64,000 bases of DNA from Anthonomus grandis grandis (lineage: Eukaryota; Arthropoda; Insecta; Coleoptera; Curculionidae), in assembly GCF_022605725.1 (NCBI RefSeq), contig NC_065558.1, positions 1,364,001 through 1,428,000 on the forward strand, given 5' to 3'. The translations under genes were made by a program, and so were the position numbers. Below, in pieces: positions 53,520 to 64,000 of the stretch (the stretch's first letter is position 1; each line of letters opens with the position of its first letter). The notes beneath the pieces are model-generated. The model saw nothing but the letters and a program-made list of their open reading frames with translations, was not told where the DNA came from and made no database searches.

Positions 53520-56330
53520 TACCTGGGAATGAAATAAAGGTCAGCTATCTGAAATTATTAACTTCTTTCAAGCAACTGAGTTCCCAACTACCTTAAGCCT
53601 TCCAGTTTTAAAATAGAATTTCTGATCCATGCTTTTTCCTCTAATTTTACTCAGTTCCCTTTGGATTTGCATTATATGTCGCCTGGAAAAAAAGAGAATC
53701 CCTGGAATTACTGAATAATTCCCTGTACTAAGTTTTTTCATTTTTTTTTTTGGGTTCCACAATTATTTCCAAGGTGTTTTCTCGGGTTCCCTTAAATTTG
53801 CATCTACATGAAGAATTTTAAAAAAACCGCAACTTCCTGGAATATTTTTATTTTCTTTTAATTTTAGTCTGATTTTACTAAAGTTACTACAAACCTATTT
53901 AAAAAAAAATATAAGAACAATAGAAGAATTTTACTAAAAAATTGATAAATAAATGAATTTTTAATTTAATTTTGTAATTATTATAAGATAAAGAAATGGA
54001 GGGTTCTGTGTAACTTATTCAAGTGATCAGGGCAAAATTATTTTTTTAAATATGATGATAAATTCATAGGTTGCATGCTATATTTTGCTATAACAGTTCT
54101 TAAACTACAGGCGGTTAAAAGTGGCAACTTTTTTGACTTTTAAACATTTTAGAGCCAATACTGTTGAACACATAGCGAAACAGTTTTTACTTTTTCGCTC
54201 TAAGTTGTCCATTAATATCATTTTAGGAGAAAATAGTAAAATACTCACAGTTTATCAAAAAGTCAAATAGCAAAAAAAGAACATTTTTGGCGCCCAACAT
54301 AAAACTAATAAAAATTAAAGATTATTTATTTTATTCGCTGGTTAATTTATTGTTATTAGAAAAGTATTTAAGTTCGTCCAGGCAGTTGAAATTATCCCTA
54401 GAAGACTGATTTTTTTTCTGTTTTTTTTTCTGGGTTCCTCAATTATTACCAGCTTTCTTGGATTCCTTTGAATTTGCATTTATTTGAAAAATTAAAAAAA
54501 AAAACCTCAACTTCCTGGAATATTTTTATTTTTTTTTATGTTATTCTTTTACTTTTAGTCTGATTTTACTAAAGTTACTACAACCTTATATAACAAAAAA
54601 ATATAGGAACAATAAAAGCTTTTCACAAGAACTATTATAAATAAATGAATTTTTAATAAAATTAAAAAATGTGTATTCATACCAAGTCGCCAATTTTTAA
54701 ACACAAACTAGTTTTACAAAAAAAAATTACGGCTCATTAAAAATTGGTACGATTTTACTCTAGTTTCCACTGGTGACTAAAAAACATTTTGTTGTATCAT
54801 GTAAAAAATACACGAAGACACTAACTGAAGAAGAAGTATTTTTTAAGTGTCACAAAGTAGACATTAAGTGTTTGTGTCTAGTTCAATTTAAAAAAATTCT
54901 TTCACTTTATTACTGTTGAGCCAAATCAGCTCCAGTCTGTACTATTTTACAGAAATCACTTATAATTATAAATAAATTAACACACCAGAAGATTATTTTA
55001 AGTAAAAATAGTTTTAAAGGAATTTATTTAATATTTTTTTAAGACCTAATATTCAAATTGATGAAGGACGTTAATAGTGTCACTACAGGCGTTTAAAAAT
55101 GGCCACTTTTTTGACTTTTAAACGTTTTATAGCCAATACTGTTTAATATAGAGCAAAACAGTTCTTGCTTGTTCGCTCTAAGTTCTCCATTAATATTATT
55201 TTAGGAGGAAATAAAATACTCACAGTTTATCAAAAAGTCAAATAGCAAAAAAGGAACATTTTTGGCGCCCAACATAAAACTAATAAAAATTAAAGATTAT
55301 TTATTTTATTCGCTGGTTAATTTATTGTTATTAGAAAAGTATTTAAGTTCGTCCAGGCAGTTGAAGTTATCCTTAGAAGACTGATTTTTTTTTCTAGGTT
55401 CCTCAATTATTTCCAGTTTTCTTGAATTCCCTTGAAATTTCATCTATTTGAAGAATATAAAAAAAGCCGCAACTTCCTGGAATATTTTTATGTTATTCTT
55501 TTAATTTTAGTCTGATTTTACTAAAGTTATTACAAACTTATTCAAAAAAACAATGAAAAGCTTTACGAGAAAATTTACGGCTCATTAAAAATTGGTACGA
55601 TTTTACTCTAGTTTCCACTGGTGACTAAAAAACATTTTGTTGTATCATGTAAAAAATACACGAAGACACTAACTGAAGAAGAAGTATTTTTTAAGTGTCA
55701 CTAAGTAGACACTAAGTGTTTGTGTCTAGTTAAATTTAAAAAAATTCTTTCACTTTATTACTGTTGAGCCAAATCAGCTCCAGTTTGTACGATTTTACAA
55801 AAATCACTTATAATTATAAATAGATTAACACACCAGAAGATTATTTTAAGTAAAAATAGTTTTAAAGGAATTTATTTAATATTTTTTTAAGACCTAATAT
55901 TCAAATTGATGAAGGACGTTAATAGTGTCACTACAGGCGTTTAAAAATGGACACTTTTTTGACTTTTAAAGGTTTTAGAGCCAACACTGTGTAATATAAA
56001 AGTAGTTCTCACTTTTTTGGTCTAACTATCAATTAGTGTTAAGTCAAAAAAATAGTAAACTTGTCGTCAAAGAGCAAATTTTTGGCGCCCAACATGAGAC
56101 TAATAAAAATAGTGAAATAATTGTTTTCGTCCAGGCAGTTGGGATTATCCAAAGCCGATAAGAAGGACAAGCTTCAACTGTCTGGAAAAGCTCCAAGGCC
56201 ATTTTTTCCAGGTAGTAGGTGAACAAAATTTTAAACTGAAAGGAGGATAAAGAAATAAAGGATTCTGTGTGACTTATTCAAGTGATCAGGGCAAAGTTAT
56301 CTTTTTGAATATGATGATAAATTGATTATT
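53520..56330. repeat. Long direct repeats G (three diverged copies, 0.7-1 kb apart)
   Basis: AACTTCCTGGAATATTTTTA recurs near 53831, 54511 and 55471. TTTTTTGACTTTTAAA recurs near 54130, 55110 and 55955, and GGCGCCCAACAT near 54290, 55265 and 56085. CGTCCAGGCAGTTGAA near 54376 and 55352, and CCAGGCAGTTGG near 56132, carry the shared core. Long parts of copies 2 and 3 are almost identical, for example the stretch with GAAGAAGTATTTTTTAAGTG (54828 and 55677). No gene is present. Confidence 0.88.
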
Positions 56331-56359
56331 AAGATTTTAATTTTGAAAATCTTAATAAT

Positions 56360-57530
56360 CTTTTTTTGGAAAAATTTGATTTTTTTTTCAAAAAATCCTG
56401 TCAACATGCCCATAACTTAAAAACCAAAATAGCTAGAGAGCTGAAAATTTGTACAAATATTCTTCAATTAAAATGATTGCTTTTATTTGCATAAATTTGT
56501 TTTTTTCTCAAAAAATCCTGTCAACATGCCCATAACTCAAAAACCAAAAAAGCTAGAAAGCTGAAAGTTTGTACAAATATTCTTCAATTAAATTGATTAG
56601 ACTCTTATTTCAGCGTTTTTTCAGAAAATGTACAGGAAGATAAAAAATTATTTTTTTTTGTAAAAATTTGATTTTTTTTCAAAAAATCCTGTCAACATGC
56701 CCATAACTCAAAAATCAAATAAGCTAGAGAGTTGAAAATGTATAGAAATATTCTTCAATTAAATTGATTTGACACCTATTTCAGCGTTTTTTCAGAAAAT
56801 GTACAGGAAGATGAAAAAACTAATTTTTTTTGGAAAAATTTGATTTTTTGAATGAAAATCCTGTCAACATGCCCATAACTCAAAAACCAAATAAGCTAGA
56901 GAGTTGAAAATGTATAGAAATATTCTTCACTTAAATTAATTTGACACCTATTTCAGCGTTTTTTCAGAAAATGTACAGGAAGATGAAAAAACTAATTTTT
57001 TTTGGAAAAAATTTGATTTTTTGAATGAAAATCCTGTCAACATGCCCATAACTCAAAAACCAAATAAGCTAGAGAGTTGAAAATGTATAGAAATATTCTT
57101 CAATTAAATTGATTTGACACCTATTTCAGCGTTTTTTCAGAAAATGTACAGGAAGATAAAAAATTAATTTTTTTTGGAAAAATTTGATTTTTAAAAAAAA
57201 ATACTGTCAACATGCCCATAACTCAAAAACCAAAAAAGCTAGAAAGCTGAAAGTTTGTACAAATATTTTTCAATTAAATTGATTAGACACCTATTTTAGC
57301 GTTTTTTCAGAAAATGTACAGGAAGATAGAAAAATAATTTTTTTTGGAAAAATTTGATTTTTTTTCAAAAAACCCTGTCAACATGCCCATAACTCAAAAA
57401 CCAAAAAAACTAGAGAGCTGAAAATTTGCACAAATATTCTTCAATTAAAATGATTAAACACCTATTTCAACGTTTTTTCAGAAAATGTACAGGAAGATAA
57501 AAAGTTTATTTTTTGGAAATTCCGATTTTT
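56360..57530. repeat. 171-bp satellite array H (7 units)
   Basis: TGTCAACATGCCCATAACT recurs near 56399, 56519, 56690, 56862, 57038, 57207 and 57378. Spacing is about 171 bp except for a first short unit of 120 bp. Each unit carries GTTTTTTCAGAAAATGTACA and CAAATATTCTTCAATTAAA words. Neighbouring units at 56862 and 57038 are nearly identical. This array lacks the CCAGGCA core. Confidence 0.93.
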
Positions 57531-58100
57531 CTTAAAATTTAGTAAATTTTTGAAAAAATGCTAAAATTGGTGTCCAATGAATTTAAATAAAGATTTTGTG
57601 TACAAATTCTCAACTGTCTATCTCATCTGGTTCGTAAGTTACGGAAATTGCGTGATTTTAAAAAATAAATAATTTTTTTTTCAAAATATCTATTTTGTTA
57701 AATTTAATACATTTTTAGAAAAAAGTTGAAATAGGTATCTAATGAATTTAAACGAAGATCTTGCGCACAAATTCTCAACTGTCTATTTTATCTGGTTCAT
57801 AAGTTACGGACATTGAGTGATTTGAAAAAAAAGTTTTTTCCAAAATTCCAATTTTTCTTAAAATTTTGTAAATTTTTTGAAAAACGGTAAAATAGGTGTC
57901 CAATGAATTTAAATGAAGATTTTGTATACAAATTTTCAACTGTCTGTCTTATCTGTTTCGTGAGTTATGGACAATTTATTGGGTGATTTTCAATTTTTTT
58001 CAAGAAAATACAAAAAAAGTTTATTTTTTGGAAATTCCGATTTTTCTTAAAATTTAGTAAATTTTTGGAAAAATGCTGAAATAGGTGTCCAATGAATTTA
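57531..58100. repeat. Second short tandem repeat next to array H (about 3.5 units)
   Basis: Units of about 155-190 bp carry TTTTTCTTAAAATTTAGTAA or a variant near 57528, 57852 and 58042, with CCAATGAATTTAAA and CAACTGTCTATCTCATCTGG. The array ends about 130 bp before the last exon of the host gene. Confidence 0.8.
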
Positions 58101-58227
58101 GGGCTTTTACCTCATTCTATATTGACGATCTTTAATGCCAATTAAAATTACTGCCATCTTATTGTCTTCATTAGCTAACTGAACCAAAAATGTTTGGAAA
58201 AAAAATAAATTTTCCTTCTCTATTGCA

Positions 58228-58323
58228 GATAGTTTTGTTAAAATATCTAAAAAGTGGTTTCAGAGAAAATTGGGTTCTGGTGGAACTCAAGAGAAACCCA
58301 TTAAGAAAAACATTTACATTTAA
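58228..58323 (+). CDS. Host gene terminal coding exon (exon 6)
   Basis: After CCTTCTCTATTGCAG the exon reads in phase 0 IVLLKYLKSGFQRKLGSGGT then QEKPIKKNIYI and TAA at 58321-58323. The pyrimidine-rich acceptor and the phase match with exon 5 support it. It lies 15 kb from exon 5, so exons between them may have been missed or the end may belong to one isoform. The C-terminus is basic and continues the character of the rest. Candidate AATAAA signals lie downstream, near 58587. Confidence 0.62.
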   Translation, partial: DSFVKISKKWFQRKLGSGGTQEKPIKKNIYI

Positions 58324-59280
58324 CCTCTAAACCAAGTTATTTCAAACCATAAAACAACCAATGACATTCAATTAAACAACAATATTAATTTATCTATTAA
58401 GCGATCGAGAAAACGAATTCTTAAACACGTATACCTCACGTAACATACGGCAATGATCGCACTAAATGATTACGTTTATCCCACACGGTTTTATACGATA
58501 TAAAGTCAACGCTTAAACATCAAATAGCGATATTCCGTTTAATATCGATTTAACTCGTTGGCAATATGGAAAGCGAACGATCGAGAAAATAAAATTTATT
58601 GAGAAATGTCTGCCGCCTCCCCCTCCCCCATCTCTGTCATTTTTATAACGAGTACATGCATATAAATTTTACGCTTCATTTTTTTGAATTATACTGCGGC
58701 GGGATGTAAAGGGGTAAGCGAATTACCCCAATCATTTTCGACGGGTCATGCAAAACCCGCAGCAATTTAAATATAAACGCCCCCCCGTTTAATTCGGGTG
58801 AGAAACCGCACACCGGCAAAATGTCCCGTCGAATGAACATTTTTTTTTTGGGAGGGTTTTAATTATTACGAGCGCATTTTTTTTTATTGGTCTCGCATAT
58901 TTCATTCCATCCTAACATCGGATTTATTAATTATGGCTTAGTTAGGTGTAAAAAATCAGTTTAGATTTGCAATAAATCAGCTTAAAAAATTAGTAGAATT
59001 GAACTGCCTAAGCTATTAACCTAAATTTTACCATTTTTAACTGTCGAAATAATATAAGGTAAAAAAACCTCTGTAGTGAATGTTAAATAATCTTAGATTA
59101 AGAGGCTTATTATACCTCTGTTTCTATACGCCAATGGCAAGAAATTTACATCAAATTAAGCTATCGCCAACTATTGCAATAATTACTTAAAGCCACCGGA
59201 GAAAGACATTGTTATTACCGACATCCCAGAACCATCGAATAATTCAATATATTTATCGCCGGTAAACACAAATGAAATTA
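58324..59280. other. Probable 3' UTR and downstream single-copy DNA
   Basis: There is no repeat relation. CpG words are frequent at 58400-58830 (CGATCGAGAAAACG, ATGTCCCGTCGAATG), with C-rich runs near 58615 and 58780. No ORF is recognised. A TATATATATA stretch near 59284 precedes the next TE. Confidence 0.4.
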
Positions 59281-59480
59281 TCTATATATATATAAAAGAG
59301 TTTGTCCTGACTGACTGACTCATCATCGCAGAGCCCAAACTACAATAGGTAGAAACGTGAAATTTTGCCAACGGGTTCCTTTTATAATGTAGGCACCGGA
59401 TAAGAACGGATTTTTCGAAATTCCACCGATAAGGGGTAAAAAATGGGAAAATTGTTACCCGTGACCTCGAGAACTAAGGG
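59281..59480 (+). mobile_element. Unclassified TE leader with TGACTGACTGAC motif
   Basis: The segment after TATATATATA has GTCCTGACTGACTGACTCAT and CAGAGCCCAAACTAC, then a GTGAAATTTTGCCAACGGGT word, and a GC-richer run to 59480. It has the look of a dispersed element, and it is followed by LINE coding sequence, but I cannot name the family. Confidence 0.4.
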
Positions 59481-59509
59481 GCCGTGGCTTCGGAGTTTGA
59501 ACGGAGACT

Positions 59510-59880
59510 GCCCGCACTGTATAGCAAAGCCTTTGAGCCATATTGTAAACCTTATTTTCGCAAACTGCTCAATACCGAAATATTTTAAACAGTCGATTGT
59601 CACGCCAATACATAAGAAAGGCAAAAATTGAGAAATATCGCCCAATCAGCCTAATAAACAATTTTTCAAAAATTTTAGAAAAATGCATTAAAGATCGTTT
59701 AAAAACGTTTTTGAATTTACTTATACGTTTTATTTTCAAGTTTTTGATTCTGTTGATAATAAAATTCTATCATAAGATACTTTCACTCCTTTTGATAGAT
59801 CATCAGATACTACCTACAAGGGCAAATGTCATTGTCAAGGAAAACATTTGTAAAAGAATCAAGAATTAATATCTTGAAAA
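59510..59880 (+). mobile_element. LINE fragment, start of reverse transcriptase
   Basis: The + strand reads CIAKPLSHIVNLIFANCSIP and KYFKQSIVTPIHKKGKN. After a one-base frameshift near 59630 it continues EKYRPISLINNFSKILEKCI and KDRLKTFLNL. These are the first conserved blocks of CR1/I-like reverse transcriptases (W/F K x S x V T P I x K K G ... YRPISL). A later piece (59800-59870) is too decayed to place. Confidence 0.85.
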
Positions 59881-59884
59881 GGAA

Positions 59885-60195
59885 AAAATACAAATTAAAA
59901 AAAAAATAAAAAATAATAAATTTTAAATTCGCATGTAAAAAAGCGTCAGATTAAAGTTACTTATTTTTTAACGTTAAATCAGATAGCATTAAAAAAATAG
60001 AGGTTTCTATGCAAAAAAGTGAAGTTGATCTTCATTTGACCTTGAAGACGTCCCCTCAAGATCAAACCAATTACGTCATTTTATGGCTCCCTGGAAACCA
60101 TTCAAAGTTCACATAAAACATTTTCTGGATACACGTTTAGTTTTCGAGCTATTGCGATGCGTCTCAAGTTAAATGGACCACCCTGTACATTTTGG
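59885..60195. mobile_element. Possible DNA-transposon end
   Basis: The sequence ends AAATGGACCACCCTGTACA (60176-60193), which resembles ACTGGACCACTCTGTATAA at 25086. Both look like right termini of CAGGGTG-ended elements. No matching left end was found. Confidence 0.35.
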
Positions 60196-60949
60196 CTACT
60201 TAAATTATTCATTTAAAGAAAGAGCTGGAATCGAAACATGAAAAAGATAAACAAATTTCCTTAATATAAAATTTTTATAGAGGCATACGCAAGTATTAAG
60301 TTACTTAGGTGCTTATTTTGTACTTTTATAAGAATATATGTACCAAAATTACTTGGAATGACATAACTTGGAATTTTTTACAATTTAAAAATGTCAAGAT
60401 ATTCCTACAGAAAATATAATAAATCTTCCTAGAAATCTGTATTATATCTCTATTATTCCGTTAGAGTACCTCCTGAATGTGAGCGCTCAAAGGGACGTAA
60501 AGCACCGCGGAACAAAAGAGATAATGCCTTTAGAACTCCATCATGATTTGATAAACATTATTGCTATAATACCGCTCGAGGAATTTAACAATTTATTAAT
60601 TCCCCCTCCGGCTTTCTTATCTTTAATTCATAAAGCGCCCCCGTACGGAGAATTTCGGTCTCAATACATCAGGATGCATAATGTATCGTTTCCTTAACGG
60701 TTATTTATTTCGTCTTGAAACAAGTGATTTTTGGTTTGGATTTTTTTTTGGGCCTTTGCTTTTATAATTAATCAGTTTATAATGATTTATTTTTAGGGAA
60801 GAGCAGCAATTATATTACAAACAGATAAATTAATAAATTTATTTATTTAAGTATTAGGTTCTTCTGCAGATAGACTAAGCAGTCTAATAGCAGAAAAACC
60901 ACAAAATATCTTTGTTAAGGATTTATGGATCAGATTCATATTTCAGTTT
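60196..60949. other. Non-coding stretch
   Basis: Positions 60470-60700 are less AT-rich and include GTGAGCGCTCAAAGGG and CCCCGTACGGAG. They appear single copy. A 72-codon ORF there has no motif and is not called. Confidence 0.3.
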
Positions 60950-62800
60950 CTACCGTTTTTCATAGTCCAGGCACACCTTAAATCATCTTGAAATTTCTTT
61001 TTTCTTAACTAATTAAACCCACTTGAGACGTAAAGCATTATTTGAAAGCGATTGTTAATGTAGTATATAATAGGATTCATGGATCTCAGAAGGGTTTAAA
61101 GGTCAAAAAGTGGATAAAAAGTGCATTTTATAGGTTTCTACCGTATTTCATAGTCCAGGCACACCTTAAACCATCTTGAAATTTCACTTTTCTTAACTTG
61201 TTAAGCCCACTAGAGACATAAAGCATCATGTCATAGGGATCGTCAAGGATTCATGGATCTCAGATGGGTTTAAAGGTTAAAAACTGAGTAAAAAGTGCAT
61301 TTTATCGATTTCTACCGCATTTCATAGTCCAAGTACACCTTGAATCATCTTGAAATTACACTTTTCTTAACTAGTTAAACCCACTAGAGACGTGTATCAT
61401 TATTTCAAAGTGATCGTCAAGGATTCATGGATCTCAGATGGATTTAAATGTCAAAAACTGAGTAAAAAAGGCATTTAATTGGTTTCTACCGCATTTTATA
61501 GTCCAGGCACGCCTTGAATCATCTTTACATTTTATTTTTATTAACTAGTTAAACCCACTAGAGACGTAAAGAATCATTTCAAAGTGATCGTCAGGGATTC
61601 ATGGATCTCGGATGCGTTTAAAGGTCAAAAAGTGCATTTTTCGGTTTCTACCGCATTTCATAGTCCAGGCACGCCTTGAATTATCTTGAAATTTCACTTT
61701 TCTTAACTAATTAAATCCACTAGAGACGTAAAGCATCATGTCATAGCGATCGTCAAGGATTCATGGATTTCAGATGGGTTTAAAGGTCAAAAACTGGGTT
61801 AAAAAGTGCATTTTATCGGTTTCTACCGCATTCCATAGTCCAGGCACACCTCAAATCATATTGAAATTTTACTTTTCTTAACAAGCTAAATCCACTAGAG
61901 ACGTGAGACATCATTTCAAAGCGATCGTCAAGGATTCATGGATCTCAGATGGTTTTAAAGGTCAAAAACTGAGTAAAAAGTGCATTTTATCGGTTTCTAT
62001 CGCATTTCATAGTCCAGGCACGCCTTGCATCATCTTGAAATTTCACTTTTATTAATAAGCTGAATATACTAGAGATGTAAAGCACCATGTCATAACGATC
62101 GTCAAGGATTCATGGATCTCAGATGAGCTTAAAGGTCAAAAACTGAGTAAAAAAAGGATTTTATGGGTTTCTACCGCATTTCATAGTCCAGGCACACCTT
62201 GAATCATCTTAAAATTTTACTTTTCTTAACTAGTCAAATCCACTAGAGACGTGAATTATCATTTCAAAGTGATCGTCGAGGATTAATGGATCTCAGATGG
62301 GTTTAAAGGTCAAAAAGTGGATAAAAAGTGCATTTTATCGGTTTCTACCGCATTTCATAGTCCAGGCACACCTTAAATCATATTAAAATTTTACTTTTCT
62401 TAACAAGCTAAATTCACTAGAGACGTGAGACATCATTTCAAAGCGATCGTCAAGGATTCATGGATCTCAGATGGGTTTAAAGTTCAAAAATTGAGTAAAA
62501 AGTGCATTTTATCGATTTCTACCACATTTCATAGTCCAGGCACACCTTGAATCATCTTGAAATTTTACTTTTCTTAACTAGTTAAATCCACTTGAGACGT
62601 AAAGCATCATTTCAAAGCGATCGTCAAGGATTCATGGATTTCAGATGGGTTTAAAAGTCAAAAAGTGGGTAAAAAGTGCATTTTATTGATTTCTACCGCA
62701 TCTCATGGTCCAGGCACACCTTGAAACATCTTAAAATTTCACTTTTCTTAACTACTTAAATTCACTAAAGACATGAAGTATTATTCCATGGCAATTGTTA
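60950..62800. repeat. 175-bp satellite array F (11 units)
   Basis: CATAGTCCAGGCACACCTT or a one-base variant recurs near 60960, 61150, 61325, 61498, 61660, 61836, 62010, 62185, 62357, 62532 and 62704. Each unit also has TCACTTTTCTTAACTAG, CACTAGAGACGTAAAG, CGATCGTCAAGGATTCATGG and AAAAGTGCATTTTAT. Units are about 90 percent alike. It is GC-richer than the other arrays and carries the CCAGGCA heptamer but not the following TTGA at the same spacing. Confidence 0.95.
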
Positions 62801-64000
62801 AGGATCCATTTGTTATCAATTAAATTTTAAATAATTATTGCATGAATTAATTAATAAGATGCCCAAAAAACTTCCCTATAAAACACACCCTATTGTCATC
62901 GAAAAGAATAAAATAAAATAACTCAAACCATAATAATTCAAACTCTTAATTAGAAATTCTTGCAACCCCTATAAAAACAGAGAAATTAAATCTAAAGGAA
63001 ATTAAAAAAGTAATTTTCGCCCCCATTAAAAGAGTATTACTACAACATTTTAAATTTAATTTCTGGTATTAATGTTAAATAGTCGACCGTGTCGGTTGGT
63101 TGGTAACTGCTTTGGCAAGTCATTAAATTCGCTAATTTTAACAGGAATTAGCAGGGCAGAAAATTAATTTCACCTCATCTATGTGGGTTATACCCTTCTT
63201 GCAGTTACGGTCTTCTTAGCAACATAACGACGAAATTAATATTATATGAAAAGAGAGAAGAATTTTTAATTTTATTAGTTTAACATCAGTTTATTTTATG
63301 TTTTTTTTTCATTTTCTAACGTTATTTTTGTTTGCATCTTTTTTCTGGAATTACATGCAACAAATGCGTTTTTGTGGATTCCAAGTAACACTCTGGAAAG
63401 GCATAACCCCAAAATCTAAAGCTAATGGTGGTTAATCTTTTAAGGAACAAATCGTAATTAACTAAACTGAAGAGAAAAATCTTACAATATTAGCCTGGAC
63501 CATGCATAATGTGTAAAACCTATAGTACACAATGTATCAAATTTTCAATCATCATCCCATTTCCACCTTTAGTCGAAATAAAAATAGCACATAAAACACA
63601 ACCAATAAGACCATAAAATATTTTATTGCGCTCTATTCAGCAACTTCCATAATGCAGTTTGATATTGTTAACAAACGAGGGTTGCAAGGTTTTAATTCTT
63701 GAATAAAATTACTAGGAGATATGAATTAATATATAGCTGACGTACGAAATCCGGTTAATTATCGTTATTCTGACATGCAGGAAACTTTCTTCACAAGGGA
63801 TAATAGCGGGAAATAATCCGGAGTTGGCGATATTAAATGCCAACGTTGGGAAATTGAGCACTGAGCCTAAAATCCTAATTTTCGTGGCGTTATTGTCGTT
63901 TGCTGGATTATGTTGTATGTTAGCTAAGAAATGTTAATCGTTTTCTTTGTTAGATTTTAATTAGTATTAGAGAAAATAAATTATTAAAAAAATTAATTTT
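62801..64000. other. Non-coding flank
   Basis: No gene or repeat is seen. Single-copy-like stretches with CpG words lie at 63080-63240 and 63740-63900. The window ends in AT-rich DNA. Confidence 0.35.

Noticed and set aside
60479..60697. 72-codon + strand ORF downstream of the host gene
   Set aside because: There is no recognised motif and no nearby splice or promoter signal. It was left as non-coding.

Overview
The window looks like a stretch of AT-rich insect nuclear DNA; a beetle is plausible but not shown. The grounds are spliced GT-AG coding exons separated by kilobase introns, Tc1 and IS630-like mariner elements, piggyBac elements, CR1/Jockey-like and RTE-like LINE fragments, a solo LTR and very large amounts of tandem repeat. 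There is no operon, no bacterial-type gene and no RNA gene I can recognise.

One host gene can be assembled on the + strand from six exons: 27738-28434, 30762-31054, 36796-36883, 36941-37025, 42977-43169 and 58228-58323. All splice phases agree (1, 0, 1, 2, 0) and the total is 1452 nt, giving 483 codons plus a stop. The predicted protein is basic and rich in serine and lysine, and I do not recognise it. Its introns hold most of the repeats of the window. A separate CpG-rich exon-like segment with a strong donor (about 5780-6134) may be a promoter and first exon, of this gene or of another.

Layout: 1-480 unique; 480-4990 composite satellite (180-bp units plus CCAGGCA-bearing spacers); 5780-6134 candidate promoter/exon; 6899-8460 complete but inactivated Tc1 element; 8816-12321 second Tc1 element broken by an RTE-like LINE fragment and by a piggyBac element that still has TTAA and terminal repeats; 13000-18420 satellite of about 265 bp, interrupted by a minus-strand LINE (15385-17955); 19800-20240 LINE fragment; 20873-22258 IS630-like transposon with about 100-bp terminal repeats; 22950-25005 LINE with a well preserved reverse transcriptase; 25130-27470 repeat pair, IS630-like fragment and LINE remnant; 27738-58323 host gene. 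Inside the gene lie the palindromic 86-bp satellite (28800-29855 and 31372-34030, with a solo LTR), LINE 3' ends (37040-37800), a 180-bp satellite (38645-40800), IS630-like fragments (41090-41880), a LINE end (43180-43602), an IS630-like element containing a piggyBac remnant (44195-46138), a 708-bp satellite (46300-50880), a 170-bp satellite (51035-51560), a duplicated block of about 0.9 kb (53520-56330) and a 171-bp satellite (56360-58100). Downstream are another LINE remnant (59440-59880) and a 175-bp satellite (60950-62800).

The most striking pattern is one 14-base word, TTCCAGGCANTTGA, in either orientation. It recurs in at least five tandem arrays whose unit lengths and flanking sequences are otherwise different. 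In the 86-bp array it forms a hairpin with 11-12 bp arms. This looks like an undescribed shared satellite core, or a site under common constraint or common spread. No function can be shown from sequence alone.
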